Shown piece after piece: positions 13,028 to 23,509 of a stretch of DNA of 64,000 nucleotides. Position 1 is the stretch's first letter. Each line of letters starts with the position of its first letter. Origin of the DNA: Auanema rhodensis. Its lineage: Eukaryota; Nematoda; Chromadorea; Rhabditida; Rhabditidae. Below the pieces are notes generated by a model, which was not told the origin of the DNA, searched no databases, and saw nothing but the letters and a program-made list of their open reading frames with translations. The position numbers and the translations under genes were made by a program. The DNA lies in assembly GCA_964057225.1 (NCBI GenBank), contig OZ059894.1, positions 6,727,131 to 6,791,130 on the forward strand, written 5' to 3'.

Positions 13028-13577
13028 ATGGATCGTCGTATTCGCTTCGGACCACCATTTTCTCCTTTAATGAACTTCGGAACTCGCTTTTTCGACGATT
13101 TCGATTTTGACCGTCCATTCCCTCGTCCATATTGGACTGATCATAGCATGTTGACTGCTCATAAAATTGGAGAAGCTCAAGATGTAAATTTTTAATCTTT
13201 GGAAACAACATAATTCACTTTGCTCAAGGTTGTTGATAATGAACAAGAATACACTGTCTCTGTTGATGTCTCGCAGTTTGAACCAGAAGAATTGAAAGTT
13301 AACATTGTTGATGAAAAACTTGTTATCGAAGGAAAGCATGAGGAAAAGAGTGATAAATATGGAACGGTAGGCTATCCAACATACACCAAAGCTCATAAAA
13401 TAGTAAAATATTAAGGTTGAGCGCCACTTTGTTCGCAAGTATCAGCTTCCACCATATGTAAAAGCAGAAGAAATCAAAAGCGACCTCAGTAAGGAAGGAG
13501 TTTTGACTGTCCGTTACGATAAGAAGCCTGATCAACAACCTCGCACAATTCCTATTAAGATTGCACCCAAACAGTAA
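13028..13577 (+). CDS. Small heat-shock protein, HSP20/alpha-crystallin family
   Basis: An ATP-independent chaperone that binds unfolding proteins and holds them in large oligomers, probably cytosolic since no signal peptide is seen. Three exons (13028-13183, 13229-13366, 13416-13577) give 151 residues, a normal length. The N-terminus is Arg/Phe/Pro-rich (MDRRIRFGPPF). The alpha-crystallin domain runs from about residue 53 to 137 with the typical FEPEELKVNI and LSKEGVLTV blocks, and the tail holds the I-P-I anchor motif in TIPIKIAP. Both introns are about 45 nt. The ATG was chosen because a splice acceptor ends 2 nt before it; an in-frame upstream ATG at 12950 lies in the presumed outron. An AATAAA signal follows at 13583. 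The gene converges on the tyrosine kinase, with 98 bp between stop codons. Which nematode HSP20 paralogue it matches cannot be told from here. Confidence 0.93.
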
Positions 13578-13675
13578 ATTATAATAAATATTTTTCTTAA
13601 ATCATTGTGCTGGATAGTAGTAAATCCAAAGTATATGAAAAAAATAAATAGATGCTTATGAAAAATAACTCGTTT

Positions 13676-15233
13676 CTATGATATTATGTTTTCCGGAGCT
13701 TTTTCATTGGGAGCCAACAATTTCAAAATTTGAACAAAGTCAGCTCTTGCTTTAGGGTCCTCGAATAAAGAAGAAATATATGTTTTGTCATTCTTTAACT
13801 CACCTTCACAAAGCAATGATTCATGACTGTTTGAACAATTTCAGGTGAATCTTCCGGCGCTAGCATAGGAGGTGTTTGTGAAATAATTTTCGCCTATATG
13901 TCCAAGCAAAACATATCATATTATTTTGCTTTGTACCTTTGCCTCTGCATTGGATAAAGTAGGAAAGGGATCGGATTTACACCTGTTGTATATTTCCCAA
14001 ACCAGTACTCCGTAACTCCAAACATCAGTTTTAGTCGAAAAAATTCCCTGAACACTTACTGAAAATAATATGCTGGAAAAAATAGACATACCGAAATGAA
14101 ACATTCTGGTGCCAACCATTTAACAGGTACTGATTTAATTTGCCTTAGCTTTAACTCGTTTTTTCCACTAATTGAAAGCCCGAAGTCCCCGATTTTCAAT
14201 TCATTGTTAATACCTAGTAAACAGTTTCGGGCAGCTAAATCACGATGAATCACCTTAATTATTCAGTTTAATAATCAGAATACAATTAAAATGAAGGTCC
14301 CACTTTGCATAGCGACAAATAACACATTCCTCGACAAGCGTCCAACATAAACTTGAATAACTCGTCAGCAGAGCATTCATATTTAGAAAAATAACCCTAT
14401 AAATACAATAGGCTGATTTTTAATTCGAAATAGAATAACCTGTAGAGAACCACCAGGTGCTAACTCCAATATAATCATAATGGGCTCTTCCTGTGGTGCA
14501 ATACCATAAAGACGAACTATATTCGGATGACAAAAACGTTTCATCAGTTTTGCTTCCTGAAATCATATCACTATGCGCAAGCATAGCTTTTCATGAAAAA
14601 CCTGAATAAATTTTTTAATTTCTCTCCTACTAACTTTCCCTTTAATTTTTTTAACAGCAACATTAATAGTTTCAGATTCTGATTTTCTAAACCGACCCAC
14701 ATAAACTTCACCAAAAGCTCCTCCTGGTAAATGTATTTTCTTTGTCTGGATAACAAAGTAAAACTCGAACCTCCAAGTTTTTTGAATAATTCTATATTAT
14801 CATGTAATATATAATAATCTGGTCTTGCAATTCCCTTTTTCAGTACGACCTCAGCATGACCCAGAGGTTTAGCTTCCGCTATAAGATGGTTAAGTAATTC
14901 ATCCAAAACATCAGCTGGTAATTAGAAATATATTTTGAGCTACACTGTCATAACATACCACTCAACCCATTCAAGTGCCATTGTAGATTATGATAACGTA
15001 AGGGAAAATGTTGAACTTCTATCTTTGTGTGAATTGATAAGCAATAGATTGACATCTTATTCTTTTTTGTTCTACGCACTAGGAAATCTCCCTCTATCTG
15101 CAATCATTTTCATTGTATATTTTTTGATGTTCTTCGGCAGAAAAACTTAGAAAACCGTTAACAATTCTTCGCAATCACAGCGCGGCATCATTCCGTGATA
15201 CCAGGGAAAATCGCATAAAGCTGCTCCAATCAT
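13676..15233 (-). CDS. Non-receptor tyrosine kinase, SH2 + kinase (Fer/SPE-8-like)
   Basis: A cytoplasmic tyrosine kinase built as SH2 then kinase, the Fer/Fps-like plan greatly expanded in nematodes, where several members act in sperm. Ten exons joined in frame give 379 residues. The SH2 domain starts at about residue 10 with PWYHGMMPR and carries the phosphotyrosine-binding GDFLVRR. The kinase has the glycine loop [12 protein letters not shown], lysine in NVAVKKI, catalytic loop [13 protein letters not shown] followed by [11 protein letters not shown] and [11 protein letters not shown], so all catalytic residues are present. The chosen ATG lies directly after a GCTTCAG acceptor, fitting trans-splicing. 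One further exon of exactly 28 codons, open in phase (15536-15619), may precede it, in which case the N-terminus is longer. The intron before exon 8 must use the second AG (CAG before GGAATT), because the first leads to a stop. Orthology within the family is not resolved. Confidence 0.9.
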
Positions 15234-17040
15234 CTGAAGCATGTCAATAAGATTTTTAGTTGCTCAACTAATAGTTTTAAGACTTTTTTCACATAAATAA
15301 GAGTAATTTAGCCATTTCTTCAGCTTCCAAATAATATTGAAACATTCTTATCAGTACTTGCGAATAATTTTTGATATAAATACTACACAAGTACAGATAT
15401 AGAAATAGCAAAAAGCGAAAATAACCCTCTTCACTATTTTAATTTTCTTTTTCTACGAAACATCATTTTATCACTAATGATTTATTCTCGTATTATTTTG
15501 CCAGTGAACGCACTTCCTGAGAACATCGAACTAACCTCTATTACAAATTCATTGCCATCTTTAGATTGCACATCATCTAATGGTTGAAATACAGTTCCTG
15601 TTTGAAGTTGACATTCACTCTAAACAATCTGGATCATAATTCCAACGTCTTTACTTATTGAAATTTTAAATATTTCGGAGTTATACATGTACTTTTTGGC
15701 AGAAGCGAATTTGACTGATTTGTAATTTCTCTTTCTCTCTCAAAAAAAGACAGAAGAACAGGCCCTATCTCCCGATTAATCACTTATCCGACCATCACAT
15801 GACACTCGTAAGTTGCCCGATAAGACTACAACAAATGTAAAAAAAAATCATTTATCCCATTTTTTTTTTCATTTCTCTGCTTAAGTCGTAATTTTATATG
15901 AAACTTATTTTATTTTATTATGTAAAACTTAAATTAATTGAAAGGAAGATTTCGTGTGGAAAGAAAAATCATAACATTAAGTAACAAATATGTGCCATAG
16001 TTTTAGTCACTTTTCATAGAATGAGGGCAATGTCATTTTAAATTGTTCGACTATATCTTCTAGCAGAGTACATAAGAATTATTTCTAAAATTTGATTGGC
16101 ATTCTTTCTACCAATTTGAAAAAAATGGGCATAGTGCATGAATTTTTCATTAAAATTAAAGGAAAATATGTTTTTAGTATTATCATTGTAGTCCGCACTA
16201 AATAACTCTATGTTTAGAGTATAATACAAATGATAACGACTTGCGGGCTTATATTAGCATCACATCTCAATTACAATTAACAGGCATGTCATTACAATTT
16301 GAAAAGAGACCAGCAGAACTGTCGGCCCAGAACACAAGTCGACATGGGCTGTTAGACACCCCCCAGGGTCAAGTTGGGTGGTGCCACCATCGCTACTTTC
16401 CTTCTTCCCATCTCTTAGTTCTTTTCAATTGGTTCCTTCAATGAACGAGCAACAAATGAAATGGACAATTGGTCTTCAATCGAACGATGTCTCACTCCAT
16501 TCTTGTATTTCAATTATTATCCGACTGCTTTTAATTTGTTTTAATTTTTACAACAAAAAAAGCTTGATATTATCTAGTCTACATATCAAATATTCTATAG
16601 ATTATTACTGATTTTAATCAATCACCCTTATCATAGCATCTATACCAAGAATGTATCTATATCTATCTATATATATTTTATATCAAAATGAAAATAAACT
16701 AACTAATGACATACTACTGATTTCCGTAACCTTTGAGTAGTGGAACATGTATTGCTTGGGCTATTACTCATTTTTGGAACTGAAGAACTTCTATAAACGA
16801 CCGATCCAAGTGCATCCTCGTTTTCACTTCCTTTTCTCTTGCAATTGCTCTTGTTTTTGTTTATATCTTGCTCTTTACTCATTGTTTAAAAAACGGTGTG
16901 GAACGTCTAAGATCATATTGCGCATGGTTTAAAACAATTGTTTTCGTTATTTAACTTACTTTTTTAAAACTTTATATTTGTCAAACAGAACCAACACAGC
17001 CGTTTCTTACGGCTAAAACTAGCCAATTGTTTTTCACGCG
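15234..17040. other. Intergenic, with one possible upstream kinase exon and a GC-richer patch
   Basis: 15536-15619 (-) is a possible extra 5' exon of the kinase, 28 codons bounded by AG and GT. The rest is AT-rich without coding signal. 16290-16440 is a GC-richer patch of unknown nature with a short inverted repeat (GCCCA/TGGGC) and no recognisable protein. Confidence 0.4.
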
Positions 17041-17045
17041 AGCAT

Positions 17046-17080
17046 CCCACGTCCACGTACCTCACGTCAATATTACGTGT
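17046..17080. promoter_or_regulatory. Cluster of four ACGT-core sites upstream of CEPT gene
   Basis: CCACGTCC, CCACGTAC, CTCACGTCA and TTACGTGT follow one another in about 35 bp, some 190-225 bp before the phosphotransferase ATG. Read on the minus strand, CTCACGTCA is TGACGTGAG, close to bZIP sites including the XBP1/ATF6 type. Factor identity is inferred. Confidence 0.4.
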
Positions 17081-17271
17081 TTACCAGAAAGCGCGCTCAA
17101 ATGCTATTCAGCTGACCTGTGATCAATAGGACAGACCTTGACGACTGCACTTTACATAGTCATGTCTTCTTCTTAGCTTGTTGCATTTACGTATTAAAGC
17201 TTTTCCTTTTCTTCTTTGTTTGGTATTACTTAAGAGTTGTTCTTATTCTCTTCTAATTGTATAATAAATTG

Positions 17272-18969
17272 ATGAATAATTCAGACCTTCCGAAATTAAA
17301 GCTAGCAGTTAGTGAAATGGTGGTGAGTACGCGGTCCTCCGCAGCCCGTCAGGAAAAGGAGGAGAAGTGTGATTCATTCGTTTTAATTTTTTTCATATTT
17401 TGTTTTTAAGATATGTTTATGAACCACGCCAAAAGGTTGCTCTTCGCGATTTTGTCGGCTTCAAGTACATAGACCAATACTTAGAAGTATGCTAGATTTT
17501 GATCTTTTTCAATAACATGTTTGTTTAGTATGATTGCTTAATGACACCAGACGAATTACGGCGTCTAAGTGCCCACAAATATTCTGCAGTTGATACATCA
17601 TGGCTTGATGAGTTATGTATGAAAAGGTTCTGGGATACAGTTGTTGAATATTATCCACTATGGCTTGCACCCAACTTAATTACTTTGATAGGTGAACTTT
17701 GCATTGTTGTCTTGTAGTATTCAATGCTTATTCTCTGTTCAGGACTAATTGTTAATTTACTGACTGTTTTGATACTCACCTATTTCTGCCCAACCGCTAC
17801 AGAAGTTGCCCCATCTTGGGCTTACATGCTCGCTGCTCTTGGATTGTTTATGTATCAGACACTTGATGCTACTGGTAATTGTTTTCAAGTTTTGATGTAT
17901 ATAGTGTTGTTATTTCAGATGGCAAACAATCCAGAAGAACTGGAACTTCTTCCCCATTGGGTGAGCTTTTTGATCACGGATGCGATTCAATTTCTCAGGT
18001 TTTTAATTTACCCTTTATTTGAAACATGAGCTATTAACAGGTTTTTGTGACTCTTAACGTGTGTTATGCTTTGCAACTTGGAGAGTTGAGAAACAGTGCT
18101 TGGCTAGTATGTGTTCTCTCTCTGTCTCTTTTTTACTGTGCTCATTGGAGCACATATTGTACTGGAAAGTTGAAATTTTCACGATTTGATGTTACGGAGG
18201 CTCAAATGACGGTTATTTCTATGCTTATGTGCACTGGTATTTTTGGGCCAAGTCTTTGGAAAATTGGTTGGTGACTCATCATTAAACCCTTTATTTTGTC
18301 TTCTTGCAGGCTTCTTTGGACTTGAGTTAAGACATTTGGTAATCATTTCATCGCTCCTAGGCACCATATATCAAGGAGGAGGATATTTGTATACTATTAT
18401 GACTGGAGGTGTCGGCAAGAACGGATCAACAGGTTTTTTAAAATTTTGAATTTGTAAGATTTTATGTCTAAAACTTATAGTTGCTGGAACATCAGTTTTG
18501 TTCCCAGTTTGTCCCCTTCTTGCTGTGGTTGTTCCATTTTGTATGATATATAGCAAATCAAACAGTGGTGTGTTTCAAGAGAATTTTACTCTCTTCGTCT
18601 TGTTCTTTGGAGCTGTTGCCACAAAGGTAAACTTTAAAAATTTTAGAAATTTGAGATATTCAAAATTTAGGCTACGAACAGATTGATTGTTGCTCATATG
18701 AGCCGTAGTGAACTTTTTATTTGGGACTGGATTTATTTAGCTCCCATCGCTTTAATACTTAACCAGTAAGTTCAACAGATACATTACATTGTTACATTAT
18801 ATTGTCTAGGTACTATGACTTTATCTTTGCCGAACAAACTCTTCTGAACGTTTGTTCTATTTATGCTTACGTTTCTTTATTGATTTACTGCTGGGTCATC
18901 ACAAGACAGATTTGCGAGCATATGGGAATCCGTTGTTTTAAAATTACTCCATTAATCAAACCTCAGTAA
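17272..18969 (+). CDS. Choline/ethanolamine phosphotransferase (CEPT/EPT family)
   Basis: An integral membrane enzyme of the ER/Golgi that transfers phosphocholine or phosphoethanolamine from the CDP form to diacylglycerol, the last step of the Kennedy pathway. Ten exons (17272-17366, 17411-17486, 17529-17691, 17743-17874, 17919-17998, 18041-18266, 18310-18432, 18481-18626, 18671-18765, 18810-18969) give 431 residues, close to the family size. The CDP-alcohol phosphotransferase signature begins at about residue 156 with DGKQSRR, then G170, D174 and D178 in [10 protein letters not shown], so all metal and substrate residues are present. The usual Ala of DGxxAR is Ser. Many hydrophobic helices follow. 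The first junction uses a weak donor (AA/gtgtga at 17367) but is the only one that keeps frame. It heads a row of three + strand genes; the next starts 467 bp after the stop. Choline versus ethanolamine preference is not decidable here. Confidence 0.92.
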
Positions 18970-19436
18970 TTGCTGCTTGAGTAGACTTCTATGTTTATAT
19001 GCTTCTATTTTCAATATTATTGTCCTTCATAAGAACAACCCAGTTTTAGAACTCTGAAACGTTGTGGATATAATGCCTTAGCTATTCCTTCTTTCACTTC
19101 AATGTATTCAGTCATTTAGTCATTTTATTGTATTTTCTCGAATAGGGTGCAGTATTTCCTTTTTGATGTTTGTGTGAGCATGGAATACGATTATAAGTAT
19201 AACTATGGACTTATTTTTAGTGTCGTTTAGTTATTGTTAATTTTGATGGTTATTTAGATTTTGTATGTATTATATGTCATGGATGCTTGGGCTACTTGCT
19301 TAAGCAATTAATATATGTTGTGTCAACTCGCAATTATTTTACTCTAATTTTTGCTCGGTTATGGCCAGTATTATCATCAGATTTTCTAATCAATCTAACC
19401 CTTTACCTTTTTTTTTTTTTTTTGATATTTGTTGGC
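18970..19436 (+). other. 3' flank of CEPT gene / spacer before TRM13
   Basis: T-rich sequence with no further exon. It holds the presumed 3' UTR of the phosphotransferase and a T run at 19408-19423 shortly before the next ATG. No clear acceptor is seen right at that ATG. Confidence 0.4.
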
Positions 19437-21062
19437 ATGAGTTCTGATACATCGCTTAATTTACTTCGATGCGCTTATGTATTGCCCAAAAAGGGAAGGA
19501 ATTGTCGGATGCTTGTAAAAGCCGGAAATAAATATTGTGGCGAACATGCTATTCACGATGCTGTTAATGAGGTGCAGATTATACCCTGCTCTTTTCTTTG
19601 AGTTATGTTGTTGTAGGATAGAATACCCTGTCCAAATGATCCCAAACATTCCGTCACGAAATCCCAATTAGCAGGCCATTTGAAAGTGTAAGAATCGATT
19701 TTTTGCCTAGGGTTATAAAAGGAAAAAATTCAGATGTAATTCCCGTTTACCTGACGAGCCATGGATAAAAGAAGGTTTCAACTGTGTTAAAGGAGAAACC
19801 CGTTATGATGCAAAAATAGATAGAAGACCTACAACAGTACAATATATTTCCGCTTTAAATAGTAAATTCTAGTTTAGGAAGAATTATCAGCTATCATTAG
19901 TAAGATTGATAAATGCTATGATGCGATAATGTCGGAAGTTGAAGAGTCCTACTTAAGAATTCCTGAAATAGTTGATTATCTCGCTAAAAATACTGAATTA
20001 AACGAGAAAAATAAGAAGCACCTCATTCAAATAGAATCTATTATAGGTTCTCGTATATATTCAATATTTATACATTTTGTAACATTTCTAGGGCATTTAA
20101 CAGAGAATAAACTGCTGACAAATAATGAAAACAATTGCTTATTCGAATTAGGGGCGGGCAAGGTATAAACATTAAAAAAATTATTTCTTTTAATTTATAA
20201 TTTTATCTTTTAGGCTCAGTTATCATATTGGATGGCTAAAGTTTCGCCTAAAAGCAGATACTTATTAATGGATCGTAGCGGAGCCCGCAATAAATTTGAC
20301 AACAAAGCGATACATGTACCAAGTTTGATTTTTGCATTCTACTCTAATTATATGATGTGATTTCAGGAAGATCCCAATTTGAATATGCAGCGTGTGCGGT
20401 GTTCTGTGGAGCATCTTGATCTATCAGCAGTTGATCTTTTAAAAGTAGGGACGATGTGTTGTAAATCAATATATATCCTAATGTTTAGGGAGCTTCATCT
20501 CTCTCTGCCGTTTGTAAGCATTTCTGTGGAAGTGCTACGGATGCCGGTATTCGTTGTCTAATAAACGGAGTAAAAAATGGATTGCCGTTAGACGGCTTCG
20601 TCTTGGTTCCATGTTGCCATCATAAGAGTCGATTAATCGAAGTACGTGACATATTGTGTATTTCGGTCCCATACGAATTTTTTAGTACTGTGGCCAAGAC
20701 TTTTTTAACGAGTGGAATATTGCGACCGAAGGAGATTATGCTGCATTGAGACATGTTGCATCATGGGCTAATTGCGGTTTCAGTGAGGTTTGTTCTCCCT
20801 TTAATTTTTAAAATTTGAATGAAACATTTAGAATGACGAAAGCGAAGATGTTGCTAGTGCTAAAAAAGCTAAGATAGAGAACATTATTGAAGAACCGAAA
20901 TGGACCCCAAATTGGAAATTAAATGAGGGTCGTAAGGCAAAAATTTTATTTGAGATCGGCAGAGCAAGGTACATTAGCGGTGCTGGTTTCAAAACGAAAG
21001 TGATGAAATATACCAATTATGATGTTTCGCCAGAAAATTTGTTGATCCTTGCTACGTTGTGA
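19437..21062 (+). CDS. tRNA 2'-O-methyltransferase TRM13 (TRMT13)
   Basis: This methylates the ribose 2'-OH at position 4 of the acceptor stem of certain tRNAs, using S-adenosylmethionine. Ten exons with introns of about 42-55 nt give about 404 residues. The N-terminal CCCH zinc finger characteristic of TRM13 is present (LLRCAY, then NCRMLVKAGNKYCGEH). It is followed by a CHHC finger of the U11-48K type (IPCPNDPKH and LAGHLKVCN). The methyltransferase domain has the SAM-binding LFELGAGKAQLSYW near residue 176, then KHFCGSATDAGIRC and VPCCHHKSR, all diagnostic blocks of the family. A coiled, charged linker at about 104-160 joins fingers and catalytic domain. The cyclophilin start is 144 bp after its stop, so the two may be co-transcribed. 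One predicted 41-nt intron (starting GTACAATATA) is needed to avoid an in-frame stop near 19872. Confidence 0.93.
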
Positions 21063-21198
21063 TTGTATTGTTTATTTAAATGTTATAGTATTAATTGTTC
21101 AGTTAAAGACTGTTCGTATATTCTGTGATCTGATACCAAACGACGTTATTCGAAGTTTATATTTATAATAGTTTCTAAAAATAATTATAGTCATCAAA

Positions 21199-21205
21199 TT
21201 TCTAG
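21199..21205 (+). promoter_or_regulatory. Probable trans-splice acceptor of cyclophilin
   Basis: TTTCTAG ends 1 nt before the ATG, 143 bp after the stop codon of TRM13. In nematode operons a downstream gene normally starts this way (SL2-type addition). This is an inference from position. Confidence 0.5.
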
Positions 21206-21206
21206 A

Positions 21207-21972
21207 ATGAAACTTCTGTCCAGATCCGCTCAAATTTTCTCTAATGCCTGCAGGTTTGCTTCTAACAGACCTAAGGTTTTCTTTGATGTGAACATTGGAG
21301 ACAAGCCAGCAGGAAAAATTACTATTGAAGTGAGTTATTTTCTTGGTTCAATCAACTTATTGTTATTACTTTTAGTTGTACAAGGATGTTGTGCCCAAGA
21401 CTGCTGAGAACTTCAGAGCTCTTTGTACCGGAGAAAAGGGAAAGGGAAAGAGTGGTGTTCCTCTTCACTTCAAGGGATCTCACTTTCATAGAATTATTCC
21501 TGAGTTCATGATTCAAGGAGGAGATTTCACTCTTGGTGATGGGCGAGGAGGCGAGTCCATCTACGGACATAAGTTTGAGGTTTTCATTGAATCTCATTTC
21601 TAAACATTACATCTTGTATTAAGGATGAGAACTTCAACCTCCCACACTCCGGAGTTGGCTGTGTTTCTATGGCAAATGCAGGACCAAACACTAATGGATC
21701 TCAATTCTTTATTTGTACCGCTGATACTCCATGGTAGTTTGTTTCTTTAAGCAATATTTATTCAAATATATTTTAAGGTTGAATGGTGCTCACGTTGTTT
21801 TTGGTCAAGTTACTGAAGGTCTCTCAATTGTCAAGCAGGTTCTTTTATCCAGCGTTGTATTTAAACATTCAATATCTTGTTCCAGATCGAGGCTCAAGGA
21901 TCCCGTTCTGGTAGACCAAAAGAAAGAGTTTCCATTGTTGATTGTGGAGAAATTAAAGAAGACTCCGAATAG
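21207..21972 (+). CDS. Cyclophilin-type peptidyl-prolyl isomerase, probably mitochondrial
   Basis: This catalyses cis-trans isomerisation of proline peptide bonds and is the target class of cyclosporin. Five exons (21207-21329, 21376-21579, 21624-21733, 21778-21838, 21886-21972) give 194 residues. Residues 1-24 are basic and Ser/Arg-rich without acidic residues ([20 protein letters not shown]), which looks like a mitochondrial presequence. The rest is a single cyclophilin domain: [16 protein letters not shown] holds the active-site Arg, Phe and Gln, and [10 protein letters not shown] holds the drug-binding Trp and the His. [11 protein letters not shown] is intact. The [15 protein letters not shown] segment is the divergent-loop form with a short insertion. 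It sits close behind TRM13 on the same strand, suggesting an operon. Activity is expected; the location is inferred. Confidence 0.95.
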
Positions 21973-22114
21973 TCCTTTACGTTGTCGAGTTTTTTTGTTT
22001 ATTTCTAGATCTTTTAGGAATTTTTTGTTACAAGTTAAAAATTTGTTGAAATTATAAAGTTATTGTCTTTAGTTTTGAAAAATTGTGCATCTCATACAGG
22101 ACTAGAAAACAGTT

Positions 22115-22895
22115 TTTATTTTATCACATAGGTTACAGCTTTTAGGACAAAGTTTTATCATAAGTTTATGATAGGATTTGTTATTGCATAGTCCAAGTTT
22201 TTCCTCACAATCGTAGGCTCGATTCAAACATAGCTAAAACTTAAATATATTTCTGAGTACCTAACTAGCTCACCTTTTCTGTTGTGTTCTCTGTTGGTAC
22301 CTGATTGCGTATAAGACCAACCAGTTCCTGTAGGGTTATACCACCAGCTTCTAACTCTTTCAACGTCGTTCTTCCACGTACTGGAATTTGAGAAGATGTA
22401 TGTGAATTTATAGCTAAAATTAACATATTTTATTCCTTATATGTATTTTGTTAAGAGGCTTGGAAGTTACCACATCAGGCTCCGAATAATCCTCTTCATT
22501 TGAACAAAAACCACATGTTAATGCACATCTTAAATTCAAAATTATCAGAAATCTCATTTTCAAACTCACTGTTTTGTCATCATTCTTTTATATGATGTTC
22601 TTTTGCAAAGATGACGTCTCTCTTCACAATCACTGGCTTGATCTACACATTTACTTGGGTTGCGAAAAGAACCTGGTGTTTCAGATTCTAAATCTGTTGT
22701 ACGGACACAGACATTGCATGTTTTTGGGCATTGTTTTTCCATCAATTTCTTTTCAACTTCATTTTCACTGTGGCATAGATTTTCTCTTTTTTGACAGTCT
22801 CGAGAAAAATTTTGACAATGAGATGAAGGAATATTCGAGTCGGAATGAACTCTTTGTATGGCAATTGATAAAATGAAAATTTGTACGAAGATCAT
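22115..22895 (-). CDS. Secreted multi-ShKT-domain protein
   Basis: A small secreted protein with a signal peptide (MIFVQIFILSIAIQRVHS) and three ShKT six-cysteine modules. The ShKT fold is named after a sea anemone peptide but is very common in ordinary nematode secreted proteins and enzymes, so no toxicity is implied. The first module starts at HCQNFSRDC and ends CPKTCNVC. The second starts at KCVDQASDC and ends in exon 2 with CALTCGFC. The third (CLNRAYDC to CPKSCNLC) is in the last exon. A linker in exon 3 contains LKELEAGGITLQELVGLI. Exon 1 to exon 2 and exon 3 to exon 4 join in frame. Exon 2 (to GATGTG) and exon 3 (from TACGTGG) do not join in frame with any GT-AG pair I can find; a microexon, a non-canonical site or a one-base sequence error is needed. 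No trans-splice acceptor is seen next to the ATG. Confidence 0.72.
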
Positions 22896-23509
22896 AAGCC
22901 AGGCGTTTAAACAAAGTTAATTTTTGTGCTGAGCAAAAACAGAAAACTGAGAGTAGTTCAGTGCACTGGTCAAAGAGCAGTTCAGTGAACAGACTGAACC
23001 TGTTAAAATAAAATTCGGTATAGTGTTCTCATTTGTTGACCAAGTCTATATAATAACTCGACACGTTCACACATAATAATGGCTGAACAACGTGCGACTT
23101 GAAGTGAACTGATTCAATCTTATGCACGTTTTCCCCAACTGACAGTACATGTTTATCTATTGAAAATATCCTTTTCTTGAGTTCTTATAGATTATTAACC
23201 AGGACCGTTACATACGTTAAGCAACACGAGTACAATTTAAACACAAATATATGAATCAGTTTTAATATATTTATAATATTTTGGTTTATAAATTTATAAT
23301 ATGCTTTATAATTTTTATAATATGTACAACATATTCATGCTATTTATTACTTAATAATATAATATCACAATTAATCACACCATACATACTGTTACTACTA
23401 AAGATGAATGCGCGCTCTATTGTAAACATTTGCTCTTTTCTGAACTGAAGTTACTTATTTTCAATAAGTGTTGCTTTAAATTATATTTTAACTTCTATAT
23501 ATTTATTTA
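22896..23509. other. Divergent intergenic region
   Basis: The upstream regions of the ShKT gene (-) and the C2CH gene (+) face each other here. The sequence is AT-rich, with a very AT-rich stretch at about 23250-23370. No exon or clear promoter box was recognised. Confidence 0.5.

Noticed and set aside
18238..18309. Alternative earlier donor in CEPT at ACTG/gtattt
   Set aside because: It would delete [10 protein letters not shown], which fits the family at that point. The donor at 18267 keeps it in frame.
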